Shown here in pieces: positions 24,300 through 33,629 of a DNA stretch of 64,000 nt. The translations under genes were made by a program, and so were the position numbers. The notes beneath the pieces are model-generated. The model worked only from the letters and a program-made list of their open reading frames with translations. It had not been told where the DNA came from and did not search any database. The number at the start of each line of letters is the position of its first letter. Position 1 is the stretch's first letter. The stretch comes from Euonymus europaeus (lineage: Eukaryota > Streptophyta > Magnoliopsida > Celastrales > Celastraceae): the NCBI GenBank assembly GCA_963580455.1, contig OY756969.1, positions 9,253,501-9,317,500 on the forward strand, written 5' to 3'.

Positions 24300-25540
24300 A
24301 TTGTCTGAATATAACAGAAGAGCCTGAAGGTAAAACATGGTATTATGATGTGAAACAATACTTAGAAAAGGGGGAATACCCCATATAAGCCCCAGAAAAT
24401 GACAAGCGCACCATACGAAGGTAGGCGAGTTCCTTTTTCTTTAATGGGAGTGTGTTATTTAAAAGAAGCCCAGGATTTATGTTTCTTTGATGTGTGGATG
24501 TGGATGAAGCTTGGAAGATTATGGAAGTGATTCGTGAAGGAATATGTGGCACTCACTCAAGTAGGCAACTGATGGCGAGAAAAATATTATGGCAGGCTAT
24601 TATTGGCTCACCATGGAGAGGTATTGTATCAATGATGCAGTCAAATGCCATAAATGCCAGGTTTATACTGATAAGAATCATGTTCGAGTAAACCCTTTAC
24701 GTGTATTAGCTGCTCCATGGCCATTTTCAATTTGGGGTTTGGATGTTATTGGTCCTATTGAGCCCAAGGCTTCTAATGGACATCGTTTGATTATAGTGGT
24801 GATCGATTACTCTACAAAGTGGGTGGAAGCAAATTCCTATGCCCACGTGCCAAATAATGTCATTGTAAGATTTTTGAGAAAAGATATTATATGCCGCTAT
24901 GGAGTTCCTGAAATGATCATTACTGGTAATGGCAGAAATTTCAATAGTAAGACAGTGCAAGATTAAACAACATAATTCATCTCCTTACCGTTCTAAGATG
25001 AATGGAGTTGTTGAAGTAGCTAATAAAAATATCAAAATTATCATTCAGAAGATGACAAAGAATTATAAAGATTGCCACGAGAAGCTTTTTTTTTGCTTTA
25101 TATAGGTACCAAAATTCAATACACACTTCCATCGGTGAAATTCCTTTCGCTCTAGTATATGGGATAGAGGCGGTTCTTTCTATTGAAGTGGAAATTCCTT
25201 CAGTACTTGGAGGAGATAGAGTGGGTCCGTACTTGGTACGAACATTTGAATTATTCGAGGAGAGAAGATTGGGAGTCCTATGCAGGGGACAACTTTATCA
25301 AAGATGGATGATAAGAACAAATCAAAAGAAAATGCACCCTCAATGTTTTAGGGAGGGAGATCTAGTATTGAAAATGATTCAACCGTCTCAAAAGGATTAT
25401 CGAGGAAAATGGACTCTTACTTACGAGGGACCATATGTTGTGAAGAAAGCATTTTTCTTGGGAAGCAGTAATTTTGACAGAGGTGGACGGTGATGATGTG
25501 CCTCACCCGTAGAATGTTGGTGTTCTCAAACGATATTATG
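24300..25540 (+). pseudogene. Tat/Ogre integrase, catalytic Asp lost
   Basis: The zinc-binding region is recognisable in shifted frames (EGICGTHSSRQLMARKI, then CHKCQVYTDKNHV). The core frame 24589-24966 has PWPFSIWGLDVIGPIEPKAS (first Asp at 24742) and IDYSTKWVEANSYAHVPNNV. At the second catalytic position the codon at 24925 is GGT, so it reads IITGNGRNF with Gly instead of Asp. The Glu region is near 25005 (NGVVEVANKN), after a deletion. The C-terminal part, 25188-25493, reads QKKMHPQCFREGDLVLKMI then KWTLTYEGPYVVKKAF. Non-functional by the substitution, stops and deletions. Confidence 0.85.
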
Positions 25541-26659
25541 TGTAAAAAAAATCTCATTAGAGTGAAAACCCAAAAGGATGCTCTATACAAAAATTAGGGA
25601 TAAATAAATTTCATTGAAGTGAAAATCATTACAAGTGTTTTTAAATCTGGTTGCAAGTTTAGTTTCCATATGGTGGGAAGAAGATTTGAGTTTGTTGAAT
25701 TGCTGAAGGATGTTTGAGCAACTCACTAATTTACCTCATATGGGTATGAATGGGGTTGTACAATAGACCTCACGGAGCTCACATTTAATGACAGTAAATT
25801 GGATACGCCCCAAAACTGGGTCAATTTTGGGTGCGATATCTTTGGAAAAGTTTCAAACCATTAATAGAAGGGAAAGTTTGTTGGACAATTCAGTTATTCG
25901 GAGATAACCTCATGTGGCTTAGATTTGATCATTGTGAATTAGGTGCTTACCATAATTGGGGAAATTTTGATACGATCTTTGAATTATCATCGATTTTGGT
26001 TTGTTATTCCTTTCTTTCACTCTATACACTTTTGTATACCTTTTTGTCTCAAAGAATTATCATTTGTAACCTCAGATTTTCAACAAAGCTTTATGTGGTT
26101 ATTCATTTCTCCAACTTTACTACTTGTTTTTTCCGGTTCCAGTATGACAGTTCAATTATTATTAACATCTCTGAAATTTTTTATCATTTGCAATAATTTG
26201 TTGTCATGCATAGCTGTCTAATTAAATTTATCACTGACGAAGTTCTGACAGGAAATACGATAAGTCCATTAGAAAATTACTATTGATAGGGAATCGGTAG
26301 ATGTTGGCATCCTATACTGAACAAGATCTGAAGAATAAACCTGTGGTCAAGACAGGTATTATTAGGAGAAGGATTACATGAGAAATTGTCATCATGAGAT
26401 TTACTTCGTTGTTGGTTCGACGTAATTATTCATTGGTTTGGTCCCCAAGGTTCCCTTTCAATGGTCAACATTTTCAATCGGATCAGTGATTGTATCGTCA
26501 ATGTTAAGATCATGTCTCCATTTTTCTTCATTCAAGCAATTTCTTTTTCAAAATTCCTACTAGCTATTGTCGTTTCTTTCCCCGACATAGGGCTCACGAG
26601 TCATTATTGCCAAGGAATTCACATCACCATCAATTGGAATTTGTCAGCTATACGATGCA

Positions 26660-27665
26660 AATTGTTTTGTGAGTGAAGAGGCATTTGAAAGATACCAACA
26701 ATAGTTTAGAGGGCGAAAGATTATTATGGATAGAGGTTTCCATATTTGTCTAGTGGCAAGCCTGCTATTACAAAAATTATTGCTGATAGAAATTGGGAAG
26801 ATCTTGTTGCATCACCACAGGCTGAAATTATTTCAGTGGTAAGAGAACTTTATGCTAATATGATAGAAGGATATAGAGAAGTGGTATATGTTCGAGGTAT
26901 AATGTCTTGTTTGATTGTAAGACTATCAATGTTGTTTATAATCTTCCTGATATTACCAATGATGATTTTTCTACTTTGATGGAGTTTGAAATTCATATGG
27001 ATGGAAATCAGGTGCTGCTTGAAAGAAATTTAAAAGAATGGAAGTGTCATTCTCTGCCTCTGTTCTGACAAAAAATAGCAAGGCCTAGATGCGTTTTATT
27101 TGGGTGAAACTCATGCCGAGTACACATTCAACTGACATTCCAAGAAATAGAGCAATTTCACTTCATGCTATTTTTTTTCGAAGATGTTGGCAATGTGTTA
27201 TGTAATTCTATTCTCAACAGTTCTCATCTTACATCCACCATGGGGCTTTGTCTTCCTTCCCTGATTTGTATATTTTGTGCAAGAGTTGGAGTTCGTTGGG
27301 CAGCGTATGAAGAATTGCATTATCCACAGCGTATGATTAACTGTAAGGTGATTAATAGATTCAAGGATGACGAGATTCTTCTACTATTCATTCACCCATT
27401 CATCAGGAACCACCACTATGATCGAAAGGATGATGGAGATCAAGGCACATCGAAACCAGTTGTCCAAAAAGTTGGATCAGTTAATGATGTATATTGTAGG
27501 CTACATTGGGTCTATATCTCATATGTCAAGTCAGTCAACCGGTAACTTTGGAATTCATACCATGCAGGGTCCTACTTCCATGGTTCAACAAAAGGATTTT
27601 TATCCTCTAGAAAATCACGACAATCCATTATTTCGACCAAGAAGTTTTTATTTCCCATCTTTTTA
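26660..27665 (+). pseudogene. Plant-mobile-domain ORF (Transposase_32 type), degenerate
   Basis: It starts near 26665 with VSEEAFERYQQ, then IIMDRGFHI, then in another frame ITKIIADRNWEDLVASPQAE and ISVVRELYANMIEGYREVVY. It goes on through FEDVGNVLCNSILNSSHLTS and LCLPSLICIFCARVGVRW. This order matches the domain often called putative plant transposon protein or Transposase_32, known from accessory or env-position ORFs of Athila, Tat and SIRE elements. The tail (27367-27669) has a short coiled-coil-like stretch, MMEIKAHRNQLSKKLDQLMM. At least three frameshifts or stops. Position downstream of integrase in the same orientation suggests it belongs to the Tat element, but a nested origin is possible. 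Confidence 0.7.
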
Positions 27666-27670
27666 TTAAT

Positions 27671-28308
27671 TTTTGTTTTTAAGTATTATGGACATTGCAA
27701 TATTGTTGTTTATTATTTTGTGATGGTACAATCGTTTGTTTGGGATGTTTAGGGGTAATTGTCCGGTGATGGTCTCATTGTGCTACCATTGGTTCCTTAA
27801 CTGAAAGTTTACCCACAAGGGAAGTTGTTCACAACACAGGCCCTAAGTTGGGCTAGCTTGGTAGGGAAACACGTAGGAATAAGCATTATGGAGTCCTAGG
27901 CATGGACTGGATGAAACATCTAATATTGTAAGTCCTCAAACTACAGTTACAGATACTTTTTTATTGGCAGCTATATTGGGTGTACCATTCGTTTGGAAAC
28001 TTGTGTGTTTAGACAGCTTTTGGTAAGGTGTGTTTGTTCCCAGTTCGGTGATGTGAACAATATTTAGTTATGAATAATATTCAAGAGTTTGTATTAGTTT
28101 GAAGAAAATTTTAATTTGGGTATTCCTGTTTAGTATGAGGAATGTTTGCTTTTCAAAATTATTCAAGTAACACGCCGTTACAAATTTTATCTACAACTTC
28201 AGTTAAGTAAAAACTCGTTCAAAATTCCAGCTACGCCGGGAATGGCTCTAGTGATCACGAGCATTTTTCATTTCCAATTCTAGCCAAGCCTGTAACTACC
28301 CATCCCAG
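27671..28308. other. Unassigned sequence right of the Tat element
   Basis: No frame, LTR terminus or repeat of other window sequences was found. A degraded 3' LTR of the Tat element would be expected here, but nothing resembles its 5' LTR tail. Confidence 0.5.
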
Positions 28309-28387
28309 TCGAACTTATGACCTCCACACCTTTTAACATAGGGGCTTCACAAACCTATGTTAAAGGGTGTGGAGGTCATGAGTTTGA
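28309..28387. repeat. 34-bp inverted repeat made of two SINE B-box regions head to head
   Basis: Arms 28309-28342 and 28354-28387 are complementary at 31 of 34 positions with an 11-nt loop. The three differences are all of the G/A or C/T kind that still allow G-U pairing in RNA. Each arm contains a B-box-like GAGTTTGACTC or AAGTTCGACT next to a GACCTCCACACC word, as in the tRNA-derived head at 28600-28681. Confidence 0.85.
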
Positions 28388-28681
28388 CTCCGCTGAACCT
28401 CACACCAACAACCTAGGCGCCTGTGGGGCCCTATGGGTTGGGGGTAGTGGTCCATGGTCCTGGCCGGTGCTAGTAACGACTGCATTGGGTTGTTACATAA
28501 AAACAACCTTTTTAAGAGTTTCCCCACCCAGACTAGGGTCCGTGGCTGCTTCCTTGTGCCATCGCCCCAATAGCCTAACCTATCACCCCCTACAAGGAGT
28601 AGGTTGTTGGTAAGAGTCGAACTAGCGACCTCTCCACACTTTGACATAGGCTCTAGACATCTTATGCCATCAACTGAGCCA
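28388..28681 (-). repeat. tRNA-derived SINE-like element, reverse
   Basis: On the minus strand from 28680, TGGCTCAGTTGATGG fits an RNA polymerase III A box and GGTCGCTAGTTCGACTC a B box, about 40 bp apart. A body follows with AAACTCTTAAAAAGG then TTGTTTTTATGTAAC, closely matching the element at 62316-62592. The head starts immediately at the outer end of element B's LTR. The frames at 28317-28791 on both strands are by-products. Confidence 0.7.
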
Positions 28682-30670
28682 TGATGCCCTGACCCGGAAT
28701 TCACGCACTGAGACGGGAGCGCCATTTTAGACGTGTACCCCATCACTAAGAACCTCACCACACACGTCACCCTAACACCGGATTCTAACAAAAATCTTGC
28801 AGCACCGCCCTGTATATTTAGGGGGTGCCCACATGGAGTCGTATTTCACTTCACACAACAAAAGTAATCAATAATAATGAGAGAAATTTTGCAGCCTATC
28901 AAGGCCTCAGCCCATCTAACCACATTCACACACTAGGCAAGGCCTTAGGGCTCCTAATCACATGCAATTGATAAGTAGAACATAATTACATCAATAACAT
29001 CAACATACACTATCAAAGTTCACAATTTCGGACCCAAGGTCCACCATGTAGGTACAGGAGTCCCGATCACACGACATACACTCCCGATCATCCAACCAAC
29101 ATACCAAAAGGTTTTTAAGCAAGATAATACTCAGCTAAATGAAAGTACTAAATGTACTCAATTCACAACCAAGGTTCCCACTTAACAAAATACAAATCCT
29201 AGTGCTCCTAGGGTGGCATTCCATGTCACGCCACCTCCTACTGATCCGCAGCCAGGTTCTCAATACTAGTCTCACCTAAAGGATAGAAGAAAGGAAATAG
29301 AAGGAGCAGAAGGCTCCATAGGGAAATATGAAAAGTCATCAAGAATATAAGGGTGAATATTGAAACAAGCTCAATGCAGCAAAATGACATTTAAAATGTC
29401 ACAATAAAGTATAATCATAAGCTACAACCTAAGAGTCTGATACCAGTCAACGAATATCCCGGAAAACCATCGAAATCCTTGTACTTTTCCCTTGACAACT
29501 ATAGGTGCACCTTCACAATAGGAATCCCAATCCCGGCAACAATGTGCCCATTCGGTACCTAATATCACACAAAAATAGAACATAAGGATACTACGAGTCC
29601 ATACTCGTAGACCCGATGCATCTATAACGCATGTCCAATTATGTCGTGCAAAAGAATTTTATCTATAAAATAATCCTATAAATATACGTAACTACATGAT
29701 GCTTGAACGAGAATTATCATGCCCAATAGATGATTAAGCATTCAAAGGGTATGCGATTAATCAATAATTAACAAGGAGGTTCGTTCTTCCTAAGGAACAA
29801 TTTAGGCAAGAACACAAATCTTAATGACCAATAAAGATGTACAACCGCTCTTTAGAGAACAAATGATACGATAAAGAAAATGGGTTAAGAATCCCTACCT
29901 TGATTCCAAGCTATCACAAGCTACAAGTTTTCCGAATACTAGGGTTTAAGTTTTCGAATCTAACATATAGCAAATTCATCACTCAATCCCACAAATTAAT
30001 TCCCAACAATCACAATCAACACAACCCAACCAACAAATCAAACAAAATGACCTTTCTCACTGTAGAAAATCCAAATATGTCAAGTTCAAGCCTTCAGTCC
30101 TTCAATCCACCAAATCATCAAACAACCTAGTATATATCATCATATATAGTAACTTAAACCTTAGATTTTTATGGAATCTAGAAACTTACCTCACGTCTTC
30201 CCAACTTTGTGAAATCCTTCTTGAATCTTCTTCTATTCTTCAATCCAAACCAAAATCCTTGAAAATCTCTCAAGAATCCATTTTTTTCTTTCTCTCCAAA
30301 AGTCGGAGCTCCAACAAAAGATACAAGTTCTGGTCGCGTACCGGTATTTTACCAGCTGGAATTGCACCCAGGGGCCCTAGACCTGATTTTTCTACCCAAA
30401 TCCATTGCTCTGGACGCTATCCTGGGCATGCACAGAAAAGTGCGTCCAGGCGCCCCAGCGCTACATCCTCTCAACTTTGCCACTGCACTGGGCTCTGTGC
30501 CTAGGCGCCCTTGGTGTGCCTAGTATAGTTCCAACTCGTTCTATTTCTACCCATTTCTGCCTAGGCATGTTTCCTTCAGCCTAAGCGCCCCTTTCACACA
30601 TAAAAACACCAAAATACATATATTTCTACCTTCCAAACATTTATAAGTTCATATTTGGGGTAGGTCATCA
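28682..30670 (-). mobile_element. Tekay 3' LTR of element B
   Basis: About 1.99 kb, from TGATGACCTACCCC (minus strand, 30670, right after the PPT) to GGGCATCA at 28682. It contains GCGCCT/AGGCGC-like palindromic words at 30420-30600, the conserved CGTTCTTCCTAAGG block at about 29780 and the terminal hairpin CCCT/AGGG at 28808-28823. Compared with the partial 5' LTR at 43358-43712 it shows many differences, consistent with an old insertion. Confidence 0.85.
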
Positions 30671-30688
30671 CATCCTTCCCCCTTAAAG
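30671..30688 (-). other. Polypurine tract of element B
   Basis: On the minus strand, TTTAAGGGGGAAGGATG precedes the 3' LTR, as does the equivalent tract of element A. It would prime plus-strand DNA synthesis. Confidence 0.75.
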
Positions 30689-30699
30689 AAATTTCATTC

Positions 30700-31075
30700 C
30701 AAAATTTAGATATATACTTGAAATTTCAAACAAAATCGGATACTTCTCCCTCATTCAGGATTCTAACTCTCAAGTCGCTTCTTCAACTCCATGGTACATC
30801 CACATCACCTTCACCAAAGATATTACACTTGATCTTGTGATCTTGTTTTGACGATCAAAAATCTTGATCAGTTGGAGCGTGTAGCTCCCATCTTCCTCAA
30901 TTTCCAATGTGTCCAATCCAACACATACAATAGATTCGGCTCGTATCTCTGAAGCATAGAGAGATAGAACACATTATGAACCCTTGCTAATTTAGGTGGT
31001 AAAGCCAATCGATATGCTATCGGTCCCACAATTTCTAGAATCTCAAATGGCCCCACAAACCTTGGCGCCAACTTC
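30700..31075 (-). pseudogene. Element B integrase C-terminus and chromodomain, degenerate
   Basis: The frame 31071-30868 reads [20 protein letters not shown], then [17 protein letters not shown], the GPY/F region of Ty3 integrases. A shift near 30900 leads to a second block on the same strand: [15 protein letters not shown], then LVKVMWMYHGVEEAT, a Tekay-type chromodomain. Chromodomains of this group are thought to steer integration to marked heterochromatin. Stops after EEAT remove the end. Confidence 0.8.
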
Positions 31076-31077
31076 CC

Positions 31078-31735
31078 CTATTTATTGTACCGTTGCACAC
31101 TGCGTCTTGGACTAACTTTCAAAAACACCTTGTCAGCCACCGAAAACTCCAACGGTCTCTTCCTATTAGCTGTATATGATTTATGGCGACTTTGTGCGGT
31201 AATGAGCCGCCTTTTAATCTCCTCAACTCGTTCTTGAGCTTTTTTGACCAAGTCCGGTCTTGATACCACTTTCTCACCGACCTCGGCCAAACACAATGGT
31301 GATCTGCAAGGTCTTCCATAAAGTGCCTCAAATAGAGCCATACTGATACTATTTTTGAACGAGTTGTTATACACAAACTCCGTTAAATATATGTATCGAT
31401 CCCAACTCCTTTTGAAATCCACTACACATCCTCTAACCATGTCTTCCAGAATTTGAATGGTTCTCTCGCTCTGCCCATCGCTTTGAGGATGAAAAGTTGT
31501 ACTAAAATCTAGCTCATTCCCAAAATTTCTTGCAAACTGCTCCAGAATCTACTAGTGAACCGTGGATCCCGGTCTAACACAATAAATAATGGAACTCCAT
31601 ACAACTTGACGATTTCTTTTTGAGTCATAGGGAGCCCTGTCACAAAGTCCACAGTGATCATCTCCCATTTCCATTGCACTATCGGTAGTGGTTGTAACAA
31701 CCCCTTAACCCTTCACTTGTTGGCAAGTTAGACAC
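31078..31735 (-). pseudogene. Element B integrase, degenerate with deletion
   Basis: The frame 31700-31509 reads [20 protein letters not shown] with the first core Asp, then jumps to [20 protein letters not shown], skipping about 40 residues that element A keeps. The second Asp is present (LDRDPRF). The frame 31440-31078 continues with VVDFKRSWDRYIYLTEFVYN, then ALYGRPCRSPLCLAEVGEKV. The zinc-finger N-terminus survives only as a shred near 31715-31740. Confidence 0.82.
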
Positions 31736-31739
31736 CTTG

Positions 31740-32555
31740 TCACATACCTAGCCATAACTCACATTTACTCAGTTTAGCATATAACTGATCCCTCAACATC
31801 GACAGAACCACTTTTAAGTGTGCTTTATGCTCCTCCTCCGTTGTAGTGTAAATCAAGATGTCATCTATGAATACCACCACAAACTTATCCATAAACAATT
31901 TAAGAACCCATTTCATCAAATCCATAAATACCGCTGGCGTATTAGTCAACCCAAATGACATTACCAAGAATTCATAATGTTTATACCGAGTCATAAACGC
32001 CGTCTTCTGGATGTCCTCAACCTTTATCCGCAACTGGTGATATCCCGACCTCAAGACAATCTTGGAGAAATGTTTGGTACCTCTCAACTGATCAAATAAA
32101 TCATTGATCCATGGTAATGGATACTTATTCTTCACTATAGCTTTGTTCAACTGCCAATAGTCGATACACATTCTCAAAGACCCATTTTTCTTCTTTACAA
32201 ACAATACCGATGCTCCCCACAGGGATACGCTTGGCCTAATAAACCCCAAATTCTGTAACTCTTCTAGTTGCATCATCAACTTTTTCAACTCTATCGGAGC
32301 CATCCGATAAGGATAAATCAAAATAAATTTCAAGTTTGGATGCAACTCAATGGAAAAGTCTATTTCTCTCTTTGGAGGCAATCTCAGTAACTTTTCCAAA
32401 AACACATCCATAAACTCTTTCACTACCCAAATCGGTGTAGTGAAATCACCCTTAGGTGCTGATGTCACCAAACTCGCCATCCCACAATCCTGATAAAAAG
32501 GATTTTCTAAGAAATGTGGACAAGGAATCCCATTTGATCCCTTCAACCGTATCAC
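31740..32555 (-). pseudogene. Element B reverse transcriptase, truncated
   Basis: A 271-codon reverse frame. It starts in the PR-RT linker, continues as [20 protein letters not shown] and [20 protein letters not shown], and reaches the catalytic [20 protein letters not shown]. It ends soon after YAKLSKCEL, where RNase H should follow but is deleted. It is collinear with element A, but here the PR-RT junction is open: a Ser codon stands where A has its stop. Confidence 0.85.
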
Positions 32556-33629
32556 CCCTTCCTCGGGTATCCTATGTGTAATCTTCCTCTAAAAAAATCT
32601 AGAAACCCATGGTGCTTTGTCAACCAGTCTGCTCCAAGGATTACATCAAAATCCTTGAAGCCCATCATATAAAAATCGACCTTCAAGACCACTTCCCCAA
32701 ACTGACACTCGCACCCAAATGCTACTCCCTCTATGGGGGTGAAATACCCAAATGGTGAAGACACTGTAAACATACGCCTTATCGGTGAAATTCCCAACAT
32801 TAGTTATTACGCCAAAGTACTAGTAATGAATGAAGCTATAGCTCTCGAATCAAGTAACACCCTAGCCCAACAGTTTGAAATAAGGAAAGTATCTCCAATG
32901 AAGTTGGGATGCTCAGGAGCCTCCTGATGCCCCAATGCAAATGCTCGTGTTTGCGTCTGGATCGACTACATCTATAGTGTCTGTCTAGATCCGCCTCGCC
33001 CCCTTTCCCCTGATGAAACATTGGAGGGAAGAGCTCGAGTAACTGTAGGATATGGAACCCCGGGTGCATGATACTGATTTGAAGGTTTGCCACTCTAAGG
33101 ACATTCATTCCTCTTGTGGCCCACCACACCAAACCCGAAGCATATGATCTCCTTCACCGGAAACTGATCTTTCTTGTGTCCCTTCTTTCCATACTTGAAA
33201 CATGTAAATCGGACACTTCATGGCCTCTATCCCTAATGTCTACAGTCCCTCCGGCCTCCTTGAGTCTGAGGCTCTATATTCTACATCTAGTAATACTACT
33301 ACCACTAGAAGCTGGAGTCTTTTGACCCTTTTGAATGTCCTAGTACTGACGAGAGCTACGCTCTCTCCACTCTATCTTAAGAGCCAGATGCATAACCTTG
33401 TCATATGACATCACCCCTGATGGAATCATTAGTTTCCCAATGATGAGAATAAATCCATCTTGGTACCTCTCCATCTTGCTCCAATCATCCAGAGCAAACA
33501 TCTTGCTAAACCTATAGACTTCCTTATACTTCTTGGAGTATTGTGTTACCATCATATCAGGAGTATGCACCAACTCCATATACTATTTGGCCTTATAAGA
33601 GTCTGCGTCTGCATAGCCTGAACTAATTT
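32552..33629 (-). pseudogene. Element B gag (C-terminal part) and protease, degenerate
   Basis: The frame 32800-32552 reads ISPIRRMFTVSSPFGYFTPI then GFKDFDVILGADWLTKHHGF, the protease C-terminal block. Sequence 32836-33330 is the zinc-knuckle and protease active-site region in broken frames. The frame 33579-33340 reads YSKKYKEVYRFSKMFALDDW, the gag core. The gene continues upstream at 42904 beyond the inserted element A; the break falls in a gag segment homologous to the VMNLVQVVQS segment of A. Confidence 0.8.
33625..33629. other. Target-site duplication, left copy, of element A (AATTT)
   Basis: AATTT precedes the 5' LTR and AAGTT (42904-42908) follows the 3' LTR. They differ at one base; the right copy matches the gag reading of the host element better, so the left copy probably mutated. 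Confidence 0.7.

Larger units (their letters stand above)
17466..27670 (+). mobile_element. Tat/Ogre Ty3 element internal region, decayed
   Basis: Forward-strand domains come in the order gag, protease, RT, RNase H, second RNase H, integrase, then a plant-mobile-domain ORF. The presence of two RNase H domains is diagnostic of the Tat clade (established for Ogre, Retand and Tat lineages). Every domain carries stops, frameshifts or small deletions and no intact ORF remains. The region 25560-26660 between integrase and the last ORF is decayed sequence beginning with the family-typical AGTGAAAACCCAAAAGG; its hydrophobic-looking frames (25831-26221, 26461-26676) are not credible genes. The 3' LTR is not recognised. 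Confidence 0.85.

Noticed and set aside
25831..26676. Hydrophobic frames of 70-120 codons that look like membrane proteins.
   Set aside because: They lie in T-rich decayed retroelement sequence in overlapping frames without homology or starts in context.
28317..28791. Open frames of 98 (plus) and 143 (minus) codons.
   Set aside because: They overlap each other across SINE-like and LTR-end sequence; the coding signal comes from higher G+C.
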